Below, in pieces: positions 25,517-33,803 of a stretch of 37,918 nt of DNA; within the stretch, counting starts at the first letter, position 1; the number at the start of each line of letters is the position of its first letter. Made by a program: the position numbers and the translations under genes. The DNA comes from Pseudomonadota bacterium (GTDB lineage Bacteria > Pseudomonadota > Gammaproteobacteria > Burkholderiales > Thiobacillaceae): positions 1 through 37,918 of the forward strand of contig JAKQCX010000006.1 of the NCBI GenBank assembly GCA_029558905.1, given 5' to 3'. A model generated the notes under the pieces. That model made no database searches and had not been told where the DNA came from. It worked only from the letters and a program-made list of their open reading frames with translations.

Positions 25517-28500
25517 TCACTGCCTGCCCTCCCGCCAGCGTTTCTCCAGGCGCTTGACGGATACCGGAGTGGTGGTCTTCAGCTCTTGCGCGAAGAGGCC
25601 CACGCGCAGCTCCTCCAGTTGCCAGCGGAAATCCTCCAGGGCCGCATCCTGCCCGTCCGGTTCCCGCCGGGCGTGACGCTGATAGTCCGCCAGCAGGCCG
25701 GCCATCTCATGCATCAGGCCCTGGTCCCGGGCGAGGTGGTGGGGCAGCTTGCCCAGGCGCAGCTCCATGGCCTTGAGGTAGCGCGGCAGATGGCCCAGGT
25801 GCTCTGGGGGGTGCCGCAGGAGGAAGCCCGGAAACACCAGGCCCCGCAGCTGCTGCCGCAGGTCCGCCACGGCGCTGGCGTGGCGGGCGGGAGCCTTGTC
25901 CAGGGCCTGTTGCAGGCGCTGGGCGGACGCCATCACCTCCAGGACCAGCGTGGCGATGCGCCGGGCCTCGGTGCCCAGGCGGGGCCGGGCCGCCGCCGCC
26001 GCGGCGCTGAAGGCGGCCGCGCCGCGCACGGGCTCATCCTTGGGCAGACAGGCCAGGGCCGCGGCCACGCTCAGATCGCGGATCAGGGTTTCGCACCGCG
26101 CGCCCTCGAACAGCAGGCCATATTGCAGGCAGGCGGGCCGGAGGTGGACCGCCAGGTCCCGTTCCGTCTGCCTGAGCAGCTCGGGGTGGCTCAGCCAGAC
26201 CAGGCGGGCCACCCCCAGGCGGTGGGCCTGCCGCGCGTGCAGCGGATGATCCAGCAGGCAGAGGCGCACGCCGTCCCGGGTCAGCTCCAAGGCGGGAAAG
26301 GCGCTCAGGTTGCCGGCCGGTCCGGGCATGCGCAGCGGGACCGAGACGGGCAGATCGCCGAAGTCCCAGCGCGTCACCTGGGCACGCTCGTACGGGCTGT
26401 CGGCTGCCGTACGCCGCGCCAGGGCCTGGCTGGCTTCCTGCCCCAGCCGGCGGCGCAGTTCCATGGGTTCCCGTCCCTGGGCCAGGGTGTGACCCTGGTC
26501 GTCCAGGACACGGAAGTTCATGCGCAGGTGGGGTGGCAGGGCCTCGGGCCGCCAGGCTTCCTGCGGCACGACATACCCCGTGCGCCGGGCCAGGAAGTCG
26601 GACAAGGCCGTCAGGAGCCCGGACTCCCGGGCATCGGCCGACTTCCATACCTCTGGCCGCAGGCCTTCCGCCGCCGCGCGGGCAAACTCCGGCACGGGCA
26701 CGAAATTGCGGCGCATGCCCTGGGGCAGGCCCTTGAGCAGGGCGTTGATCTTTTCCTCCAGCAGGCCCGGCACCAGCCAGTCCCAGGTGACGGCACATAC
26801 CTGGTTGAGGGCCGCCAGGGGGACTTGCAGGGTCACACCGTCGTCGGCTGCGCCGGGTTCGAAGCGGTAGCCCAGGGCGAAGCGGCTGCCGTGCAGCTCC
26901 ACGTGCGGCGGGAAGTCCCGCAGGCGGGACGCAGCCTGTCCGTCCATGAGGACCTCGCGGCCGAGGAACAGGCGGCGCGGCGCGGATCGTTCCGCCTCCC
27001 GGCGCCATCGCTCGAAGGCCGCACCATTGTGGATGCCCTCCGGCACCTGGGCATCGAAGAAGTCGTACACCACCTGTTCGTCCATCTCCAGGCGAGCATT
27101 ACGCGTACGCTGGGCCAGTTCCTCCACCTCCCGCATGAGGCGGCGGTTGTGCTGGAAGAAAGGTGCGCGGCAATCCCAGTCTCCACGCACCAGGGCGCCC
27201 CAGATGAACAGCTCCCGGGCGAGCCCGGGATCGATGGGACCATAATGCACCGGACGCCCGCTCACCACCGGCAGACCATACAGGGTGGCGCGCAGGGTGG
27301 CGCTCACATGCGCGGGCTTCTTGGCCCAGTGCGGATTGCCGTAGCTCAGCTTGAGCAGGTGGCGGGCCAGGTGCTCGACCCATTCGGGCTCGATCCTGGC
27401 GATGGTGCGCGCATAGGCCCGCCGCGTCTCCACGATCTCTGCCGCCATGAGCCACTTGGGTTTCTTCTTCACCCCGGAACCGGGAAAGGGCAGGAATTTC
27501 ATGCCTCGGGCCCCCAGGTATTCCCCGCTCTCGGTGAGCATGCCCAGGTTGCCCAGCAGGCCGGTCATGAGCGCCTGGTGCAGGGAGGCGTAGTCGGTCT
27601 TCGGCTGCCAGTCAGGTGCGAGGGGGTCCCGGGTGGGCCCGCTGTCGGAAACCTTCCAGCCAAGCTCCTTCACCTGCACGGCCAGCTGGCCGTAGACATC
27701 CCGCCATTCCCGCGCCCGGTTGGGGGAAAGGAATTCCTTGCGCAGCTGCTCCCGCAGTTTCTTCTGACCCTTGCGGTGGGTGTTGAGGTGGTCCAGGTGG
27801 TGCCACAGCCTGAGGATGGCGATGAAGTCGGAGCGGGCATCGGCGAAGCGACGGTGTTTCTCGTCCGCCGCCTGGCGGGCATCCAGGGGTCGCTCCCGGG
27901 GGTCATGCACCGACAGGAAGGCGGCGATGACGAGGGTTTCGTGCAGTACCGCCAGGTCCCGGGCGGCGATGAGCATGCGGCCGATGCGGGGGTCCACGGG
28001 CAGGCGGGCGAGCTGCTGGCCGATGTCGGTCAGGTGCTGCTGCGCGTCCAGGGCTCCCAGTTCCGCGAGCAGCTGCCGTCCGTCGCGCACGCGCCTGCCT
28101 TCCGGCGGGTCCAGGAATGGAAAGGCCTCGATGTCCGGCAGACGCAGGGACTTCATGCGCAGGATGACCCCGGCCAGGGAGGAGCGCAGCAGTTCCGGCG
28201 TGGTGTAGCGCGGCCGGGTATCGAAGTCCCGCGCATCGTAGAGGCGTATGCAGATGCCCTCCGCCACCCGTCCGCAGCGCCCCGCGCGCTGTCTGGCGGA
28301 GGCCTGGGATACCTTCTCCACCTTGAGCTGCTCGATCTTGTTGCGCAGGGAATAACGTTTCACCCGTGCCAGCCCCGTATCCACCACGTAGCGGATGCCC
28401 GGTACCGTCAGCGAGGTCTCCGCCACATTGGTGGCCAGGACGATGCGCCGGCCGGCATGCGCGGCGAAGACCTTCTCCTGTTCGCCTACGGACAGGCGCG

Positions 28501-29347
28501 CGAACAATGGCAGGATCTCGGTCTGGGGTGGGTGATGCTTGCGCAGGTCCTCCATGGCCTCGCGGATCTCCCGCTCGCCGGGCAGAAACACCAGGATGTC
28601 GCCCGGGCCGGCGGCGGCCAGCTCGTCCACGGCCTGCAGCAGGGCGGTGGAGAGGTCGGGCTCGGCGTCCTGGGGCCCGGGCGCGTCCGGTCTTGCGTCC
28701 GCCGCTTCGCCGGGCGGGCGATAGCGCACCTCCACCGCATGGGTGCGGCCCGAGACCTCCACCACCGGTGCCCCGGCGAAGTAGGCTGAGAAGCGCTCCG
28801 CCTCCAGGGTGGCGGAGGAAAGGATGAGCTTCAGTTCCGGACGGCGCGGCAGCAGGGTCTTCAGGTAGCCCAGGAGGAAATCGATGTTCAGGCTGCGCTC
28901 GTGCGCCTCGTCCAGGATCAGGGTGTCGTAGGCGCGGAATTCCGGGTCCGACTGGGTCTCCGCCAGCAGGATGCCGTCGGTCATGACCTTGATACGGCTG
29001 TGTTCGCCCACCTGGTCGGTGAAACGCACCTGCCAGCCCACCAGCCCGCCCAGCTCGCTGCGTGTCTCCCGGGCGATGCGCTGGGCCACGCTCCTGGCAG
29101 CGATGCGCCGCGGCTGGGTCATGCCCACACGCCCGCCAGCGGGCTCGCCGATGCGGCCCCGTCCCGCCGTCAGGGCGATCTTGGGCAGCTGCGTGGTCTT
29201 GCCCGAACCGGTTTCGCCGCACACGATAACGACCTGGTGCGCGTGCAGGGCGGCGGCGATGTCGGCCCGGCGGGCGGACACGGGCAGATGCTCCGGAAAG
29301 TCGATGTAGGGTATGGTCGCGCTGCGCGGGGGGATGGGATTCGGCAT
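25517..29347 (-). CDS. hrpA: ATP-dependent RNA helicase HrpA
   Basis: This DEAH-box helicase of 1276 residues is close to E. coli HrpA (1300 aa). The helicase core has GETGSGKTTQLPK (motif I, 44-56), DEAH at 146-149, SSATLE and QRAGRCGR (motif VI). Next come the winged-helix, ratchet and OB regions, and a long C-terminal region (DUF3418-type) that is diagnostic of HrpA and absent from HrpB. In E. coli it helps process fimbrial mRNA and acts on stalled ribosomes. The start at 29347 (MPNPIPPRSA) is a choice; in-frame methionines also exist at 29365 and 29440, but the divergent gene begins at 29364, making them less likely. It stands alone, 40 nt from nadE's start on the same strand. Confidence 0.94.
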   Translation of the reverse strand: MPNPIPPRSATIPYIDFPEHLPVSARRADIAAALHAHQVVIVCGETGSGKTTQLPKIALTAGRGRIGEPAGGRVGMTQPRRIAARSVAQRIARETRSELGGLVGWQVRFTDQVGEHSRIKVMTDGILLAETQSDPEFRAYDTLILDEAHERSLNIDFLLGYLKTLLPRRPELKLILSSATLEAERFSAYFAGAPVVEVSGRTHAVEVRYRPPGEAADARPDAPGPQDAEPDLSTALLQAVDELAAAGPGDILVFLPGEREIREAMEDLRKHHPPQTEILPLFARLSVGEQEKVFAAHAGRRIVLATNVAETSLTVPGIRYVVDTGLARVKRYSLRNKIEQLKVEKVSQASARQRAGRCGRVAEGICIRLYDARDFDTRPRYTTPELLRSSLAGVILRMKSLRLPDIEAFPFLDPPEGRRVRDGRQLLAELGALDAQQHLTDIGQQLARLPVDPRIGRMLIAARDLAVLHETLVIAAFLSVHDPRERPLDARQAADEKHRRFADARSDFIAILRLWHHLDHLNTHRKGQKKLREQLRKEFLSPNRAREWRDVYGQLAVQVKELGWKVSDSGPTRDPLAPDWQPKTDYASLHQALMTGLLGNLGMLTESGEYLGARGMKFLPFPGSGVKKKPKWLMAAEIVETRRAYARTIARIEPEWVEHLARHLLKLSYGNPHWAKKPAHVSATLRATLYGLPVVSGRPVHYGPIDPGLARELFIWGALVRGDWDCRAPFFQHNRRLMREVEELAQRTRNARLEMDEQVVYDFFDAQVPEGIHNGAAFERWRREAERSAPRRLFLGREVLMDGQAASRLRDFPPHVELHGSRFALGYRFEPGAADDGVTLQVPLAALNQVCAVTWDWLVPGLLEEKINALLKGLPQGMRRNFVPVPEFARAAAEGLRPEVWKSADARESGLLTALSDFLARRTGYVVPQEAWRPEALPPHLRMNFRVLDDQGHTLAQGREPMELRRRLGQEASQALARRTAADSPYERAQVTRWDFGDLPVSVPLRMPGPAGNLSAFPALELTRDGVRLCLLDHPLHARQAHRLGVARLVWLSHPELLRQTERDLAVHLRPACLQYGLLFEGARCETLIRDLSVAAALACLPKDEPVRGAAAFSAAAAAARPRLGTEARRIATLVLEVMASAQRLQQALDKAPARHASAVADLRQQLRGLVFPGFLLRHPPEHLGHLPRYLKAMELRLGKLPHHLARDQGLMHEMAGLLADYQRHARREPDGQDAALEDFRWQLEELRVGLFAQELKTTTPVSVKRLEKRWREGRQ

Positions 29348-29363
29348 GGAGCGGAAAGCTAGC

Positions 29364-30491
29364 ATGAAATTTTTGTGGCCATGGCTGGCGGCGCTGGTCG
29401 TCGTCTCCGCGCGCGCGGACGGCCTGTATGTGGACGGCATGCGCCTCTACCCGGAACCCACCTGGCAGCGTGGCGACCCGGAGCAGGAGGCGGAGGACGA
29501 CAGCCTGCTGCTGACCTGGCCGGTACCGGAGGGCGTGAGTCTGCGCGTCATGGTGCCGCGCAGCCCGCCACTGCTCAAATCCGATGCCGGCACCTTCCAT
29601 CGCAACCTGGCGCGCAAGTGGATCGCCCAGTTCGGCAAGGCGGCGCGCATCGGCTGGCTCGAAATCGGCGGCCGACGCTGGCAGAGCTGCCGCCACCCCA
29701 GCCGTTCCGGGGAAGGCGTGGCCTATCAGGTGGTCACGGTGCACGCGGGACGCGCCTACAGCGTGCTGGCCATCGTCTCCACCGACGCCGAACGCCTGCC
29801 CGGGGTCGTGCACGAGCTGCTCGCGGGCGTGGAATTTCCCGCACCGGAGCCTGCCTGGCGCCAGACCCTGAACCTGGCCATCCTGCCCCGGGGCGAGACC
29901 CTGCAGACCCTGGTCCGGGCGGAGGCCGAGGCCCTGGGCGCGCGGGGCATGCTGCTGGGGCATGAAGTGGACAGTCGCGACGTGGGTGGCATGCGTACCT
30001 TGCGCTGGTCCCTGGACGGCTTCCGCTGGGATGTGTCTGCGGGCCCGGACGGCAGGCGGCCCTTCGAGCTGCGCGGCCGCCTGGCGGCCCGGGCACCGGC
30101 CGCGCCCGACCGTGGTGTCCTGCGCCTGGAGCTGGGGGCGCAGGCGGGGGAAAGCCCCCTGCGTGTCCAGGTCAGCCGGTATGCCTATTGCGGTCCCGCT
30201 GCGCCCTGGCGGGAGGCCCTGGCGGCGTTGCGCCGGGAGGACGGCGCGGACCTGCACCGGCTGGCGCGGGCATACCCCTGCGCGGGCGCGGGCCCAGCGC
30301 TGCTGGCCAGCATGGAGGCCGCGCCGGGCCAGACCCTGCACCAAGACGTGCCCCTGCCCGCCTTGCCGGCCCAGGCCACGGCCTGCTGGCTGGAGCTACG
30401 CCCGGTATCGCGAGGTGACGGCCTGGGCGTCATGCTGCTGGAACACGTGGGGCTGTATGTGGTGTACGAGCCGGAAGCGCCCGTGACTTGA
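29364..30491 (+). CDS. Exported protein of unknown function
   Basis: I cannot assign this 375-residue protein. It starts with a signal sequence (MKFLWPWLAALVVVSARA, likely cleaved before DGLYVDG). The mature protein has alternating hydrophobic and charged segments that suggest beta strands. It has no transmembrane helix, no catalytic motif and four cysteines (SCRH, YCG, PCAG, ACWLE), possibly two disulfides. It loosely resembles type VI secretion immunity proteins (Tli4-like) in layout, but this is a guess without aligned residues. The start at 29364 is only 16 nt from the hrpA start on the other strand, so the promoters of both genes must overlap coding DNA. It converges on pyrD with a 50-nt gap. 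Confidence 0.65.
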   Translation: MKFLWPWLAALVVVSARADGLYVDGMRLYPEPTWQRGDPEQEAEDDSLLLTWPVPEGVSLRVMVPRSPPLLKSDAGTFHRNLARKWIAQFGKAARIGWLEIGGRRWQSCRHPSRSGEGVAYQVVTVHAGRAYSVLAIVSTDAERLPGVVHELLAGVEFPAPEPAWRQTLNLAILPRGETLQTLVRAEAEALGARGMLLGHEVDSRDVGGMRTLRWSLDGFRWDVSAGPDGRRPFELRGRLAARAPAAPDRGVLRLELGAQAGESPLRVQVSRYAYCGPAAPWREALAALRREDGADLHRLARAYPCAGAGPALLASMEAAPGQTLHQDVPLPALPAQATACWLELRPVSRGDGLGVMLLEHVGLYVVYEPEAPVT

Positions 30492-30541
30492 TGCGGCGCC
30501 TGCCCGACCTGCCTGGGCCGGCGCGCGCGAGGCGGAGCCGG

Positions 30542-31555
30542 CTACCCCGCCAGAGCCTGGACGCATTCCGCCACCAGGCGCGGTCCCCGGTAGATGAGGC
30601 CGGTGTAGATCTGCACCAGGCTGGCACCCGCGTCCCGCTTCTCGCGCGCGTGCCCGCCCTGCAGGATGCCGCCGGCACCGATGAGGGGCACCTCGCCCGC
30701 CAGGGCCCGGTGGAAGGCCGCCAGCACGCGCGTGGAAGCCTGCCGCAAGGGGGCGCCGGACAGGCCGCCGGCCTCCTGGCCATGGGGCAGATGGGCCACG
30801 CCGTCGCGGCCCAGGGTGGTGTTGGTGGCGATCACCCCATCCATGCGGTGTTTCCTGCACAGCGCCGCCATCTCGGCGATCTGCGCGTCATCCAGGTCCG
30901 GGGCGACCTTCACCACCACCGGCATGTACCGGCCGTGCTCCTGCGCCAGTTCCGCCTGCCGCGCCTTCATCGCCGCCAGCAGGGCATCCAGCGCGCTGCC
31001 CCCTTGCAGGCTGCGCAGGTTCCTGGTGTTGGGGGAGGAGATGTTGAGGGTGACGAAGCTCACCCTGGCATAGAGCCGCTCCAGCAGGAGCAGGTAATCC
31101 TCCGCCGCCCGCTCGATGGGGGTGTCGAGGTTCTTGCCCAGGTTCACCCCCAGTATGCCCCGGTAGCGTGCGCGCTCCAGGTTGGCCAGCAGATGGTCCA
31201 CGCCCAGGTTGTTGAAACCCATGCGGTTGATGATGGCCTGGGCGGAGGGCAGACGAAACAGCCGCGGCCTGGGGTTGCCCGGCTGGGGCCGCGGCGTGAC
31301 CGCGCCCAGCTCCAGGAAGCCGAAGCCCAGGGCCCCCAGGGCATCGATGGCCTCACCGTTCTTGTCCAGACCGGCGGCCAGTCCCACCGGGTTGGGAAAA
31401 TCCAGACCCATGACCCGCATCGGCAAGGCCGGCACCGCCGGCACGAAGGGCCGTACCAGGCCGAGCGGATGCAAGCGCCGCAGGGCGGTCAGGGTCAGGT
31501 CATGCGCGGTTTCGGGGTCCAGGCGGAAGAGCAGGGGGCGCAGGAGTGCGTACAT
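30542..31555 (-). CDS. pyrD: Dihydroorotate dehydrogenase (quinone), class 2
   Basis: PyrD is the fourth enzyme of pyrimidine synthesis, oxidising dihydroorotate to orotate and passing electrons to membrane quinones. At 337 aa it matches E. coli PyrD (336). The N-terminal amphipathic segment (MYALLRPLLFRLDPETAHDL) marks class 2 and binds the membrane. The core shows NPVGLAAGLDKNGE, the FMN loop GFGFLELGAVTPRPQPGNP and RLPSAQAIINRMGFNN. The catalytic serine is in NISSPNTRNLRSLQ. The phosphate-binding GAGGI and the final QIYTGLIYRGP are intact. It is the last gene of a minus-strand group, 75 nt downstream of the diguanylate cyclase. Confidence 0.96.
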   Translation of the reverse strand: MYALLRPLLFRLDPETAHDLTLTALRRLHPLGLVRPFVPAVPALPMRVMGLDFPNPVGLAAGLDKNGEAIDALGALGFGFLELGAVTPRPQPGNPRPRLFRLPSAQAIINRMGFNNLGVDHLLANLERARYRGILGVNLGKNLDTPIERAAEDYLLLLERLYARVSFVTLNISSPNTRNLRSLQGGSALDALLAAMKARQAELAQEHGRYMPVVVKVAPDLDDAQIAEMAALCRKHRMDGVIATNTTLGRDGVAHLPHGQEAGGLSGAPLRQASTRVLAAFHRALAGEVPLIGAGGILQGGHAREKRDAGASLVQIYTGLIYRGPRLVAECVQALAG

Positions 31556-31630
31556 GGAGGCAGGATGGCGGGACAGGGAACGGGGGCGAGTGTAAGGCCG
31601 CTTTCGGGACTCCCGGCGCCGACTCCGTCG

Positions 31631-32515
31631 CTATCGCCACAGTTCCACCCGGTTGCGCCCTTTTTCCTTGGCCCGCAGCAGGGCGATGTCGGCGTTGGCG
31701 ATGGCCTCTTCCACGGGTCGGTGCGGGGACATCTCCACCAGGCCGAACGAGGCCGTGACCCGATGCAGCTCGCCGCTGGGCAGGCGGATGGGCAGACGTT
31801 CCAGTCCTTCACGGATGCGTTCCACCACCAGGGCGGCGTCATTCAGGGGGGTGCCGGGCAGGCAGAGCAGGAATTCCTCGCCGCCGTAGCGGTAAACCGA
31901 GTCGTACTTGCGCAGGGCGCTGGCCACGAATTTCATGCCCTGACGCAACACCGCGTCGCCGGCGGGATGCCCCAGCTCGTCGTTGATGCGCTTGAAACGG
32001 TCGAAATCCAGCAGACCGAGGCAGCAGGGCCGCTGGATGCGCAGGGCCCGCTCCTGTTCCTCGCGCAGCTTGCCCAGCATGCCCCGGCGCGAGGCACAGC
32101 CCGTGAGACTGTCGGTGGCCAGCAGCTCGCCGATGATCTCCAGCTGCATGCGCCGCAGCGCGGTATTCAGGCGCAGGGCCAGATCGATGCAGCGGTCGTA
32201 CACCTCCGGTCGCGGATGGCGGCCTTCACGGCTGTCCAGCAGGGCCTCTCGCGCGGCGGCGTGCATGGCCTGCTGCAGGGCCCCCAGCTGGCTGAATTCG
32301 GCGTTTTCCTCCAGGTCGTGCGGTGCGCGGCTGTAATACCACTGGCCGAAGGGGGAACGCAGGTGCGCGTCCTCCGCCAGGTCCGCCGGGCTCGGGGCGC
32401 TGCCATACACCAGGGCCTGGTTGATGTGCTTGAACCAGGCCAGATGGGCGGCGATGATGACCTCCAGCTCTTCGGTCTGGTGCTGGATTTCCTCGCGCTC
32501 GAGGGGCAGGGCCAT
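31631..32515 (-). CDS. CZB-GGDEF diguanylate cyclase, DgcZ-like
   Basis: The 294-residue soluble enzyme makes cyclic di-GMP from two GTP. The N-terminal domain (about 15-130) aligns without gaps to the zinc-sensing CZB domain of E. coli DgcZ. DgcZ ligands H22, C52, H79 and H83 fall on H24, S54, Q81 and H85, so two of four are lost. The GGDEF domain starts near LLATDSLTGCASRRG. The active site GGEEF is at 211-215. An intact inhibitory site RKYD (202-205) lies exactly five residues before it, so product inhibition is expected. It likely senses something other than zinc, or nothing. It is 29 nt downstream of the mechanosensitive channel gene, so they are probably one transcript. Confidence 0.88.
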   Translation of the reverse strand: MALPLEREEIQHQTEELEVIIAAHLAWFKHINQALVYGSAPSPADLAEDAHLRSPFGQWYYSRAPHDLEENAEFSQLGALQQAMHAAAREALLDSREGRHPRPEVYDRCIDLALRLNTALRRMQLEIIGELLATDSLTGCASRRGMLGKLREEQERALRIQRPCCLGLLDFDRFKRINDELGHPAGDAVLRQGMKFVASALRKYDSVYRYGGEEFLLCLPGTPLNDAALVVERIREGLERLPIRLPSGELHRVTASFGLVEMSPHRPVEEAIANADIALLRAKEKGRNRVELWR

Positions 32516-32544
32516 GGACTTTCCGGGTTTCGGGCGTTGCCGCG

Positions 32545-33666
32545 TTATCGGTCGGGCGGGGCTTGTCTTGAGATGGCCTGCGTGTCGGCCTCCGCGGGCT
32601 CCACCATGTACAGGGTGCGGCTCGGAAAGGCGAAATCCGCGCCGTGGCGGGCGACGATGCCGCCCACGGCCAGGAGCAGCTCCTGCTTCAGGGCCTGGAA
32701 GGCCGCCCGCGCCGTGACGGGGCTGTAGGCCAGGATGAAGATGTTGAGGGCTGAGTCGCCGTAGGCGTCGAAATTGACGATGATGGCCTGGTTCCCGTCG
32801 ATGCCCGGATGAGCTTCGAGCAGGGCGCGGATGTCCGCGACGATGGCCTCCACCCTGGGCGCGTCTTCGTAGCGCAGGCCCAGGACTTCCCGCAGGCGGC
32901 GGTGCGTCATGCGCGAGGGATTTTCCACCACGATGGTGGAAAACAGGGCGTTGGGCACATGGATGGATGCCTTGTCCGGCGCGCGGATGCGGGTGTGGCG
33001 CCAGCCGATGTATTCCACCGTGCCTTCGATGACCTTGTCCGGTGAGCGGATGGTGTCGCCCACGGAAAAGGGCCGGTCCAGATAGACCGTGAGACCGCCG
33101 AAGAAATTGGCCAGCAGGTCCTTGGCGGCCAGGCCCACGGCGATGCCGCCGATGCCGCCGAAGGTGAGCAGGCCCGCCACGCTGAAGCCCATGTGCTGCA
33201 GGATCATCAGACCGGCAATCACCACCACCACGATGCGCGCCAGCTTGCTGACGGCATCCACCGTGGTGTGGTCCACGGCCTCGCCCCGGGTCTCCTGCAT
33301 GCGCACCACACCAGTGGCCGCATGGTGGATCAGGCGGAACAGGAACCAGGCCAGGCAGAGCACCACGCCCACCTCGCGCAGGGGCTTGATCAGGCCCAGT
33401 TCCGGCAGGTGCAGGTCCGTCCGCGCCAGGCTCACCCCATAGGTCAGGCCCACGATCCAGAACAGGGCGCGCAGGGGCTGCCGCGCGGCCTGGATGAGGG
33501 CGTCATCCCAGGCGGTGGCAGTGGTGTTGGCCATGCGCTCCGCCCGGCGCAGCAGATGGCCCGCCAGCAAATCGAGGGCCACCACCACGGCCACCACGAG
33601 CAGGAGGTTTAGGATCCAGGTGTCACCGGGAAACGCGAGCCCGAGGCCGTTGAGCTGTTCCTTCAT
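32545..33666 (-). CDS. MscS-family mechanosensitive channel
   Basis: The 373-residue inner-membrane protein has about five transmembrane helices and then a soluble MscS beta/vestibule domain, somewhat longer than E. coli MscS (286) and near YnaI. The pore helix and following strand read LLTFGGIGGIAVGLAAKDLL then ANFFGGLTVYLDRPFSVGDTI, the most conserved part of the family. The vestibule part has VEYIGWRHTRIR and VPNALF. Such channels release solutes on hypo-osmotic shock. A polar N-terminus with a first helix (WILNLLLVVAVVVALDLLAG) begins the protein. It heads the unit that continues with the cyclase and pyrD, and it lies divergent to the YgiQ gene. Confidence 0.92.
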   Translation of the reverse strand: MKEQLNGLGLAFPGDTWILNLLLVVAVVVALDLLAGHLLRRAERMANTTATAWDDALIQAARQPLRALFWIVGLTYGVSLARTDLHLPELGLIKPLREVGVVLCLAWFLFRLIHHAATGVVRMQETRGEAVDHTTVDAVSKLARIVVVVIAGLMILQHMGFSVAGLLTFGGIGGIAVGLAAKDLLANFFGGLTVYLDRPFSVGDTIRSPDKVIEGTVEYIGWRHTRIRAPDKASIHVPNALFSTIVVENPSRMTHRRLREVLGLRYEDAPRVEAIVADIRALLEAHPGIDGNQAIIVNFDAYGDSALNIFILAYSPVTARAAFQALKQELLLAVGGIVARHGADFAFPSRTLYMVEPAEADTQAISRQAPPDR

Positions 33667-33695
33667 GGCAGGCAGGAAAAGGATGGCAAGGCCGC

Positions 33696-33724
33696 ATTAT
33701 CACCGTAGCCGGGGACGGATTGAA
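33696..33724 (-). promoter_or_regulatory. Candidate promoter for the mscS-dgc-pyrD unit
   Basis: On the minus strand GATAAT (33696-33701) matches the -10 consensus at five of six positions. A weak -35, TTCAAT (33719-33724), sits 17 nt upstream. The -10 is about 30 nt before the channel start codon at 33666. Confidence 0.35.
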
Positions 33725-33803
33725 AAGCGCGCGGCCGGGCAACAAAACCCGTCCCGCGGGGTCTGCCTGATATCCTTGTCTTCCTGTCCACAGGCCGTTT
33801 TCC

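Noticed and set aside
25361..28789. 1142-aa open frame on the plus strand
   Set aside because: It is antisense to hrpA, composed of Gly/Gln/Ala/His/Arg runs with no family motif, and is the usual GC-rich shadow of a strongly coding gene.
30488..32728. 746-aa open frame on the plus strand
   Set aside because: It covers pyrD, the diguanylate cyclase and part of the channel gene on the opposite strand, all with clear motifs, so it is a shadow.
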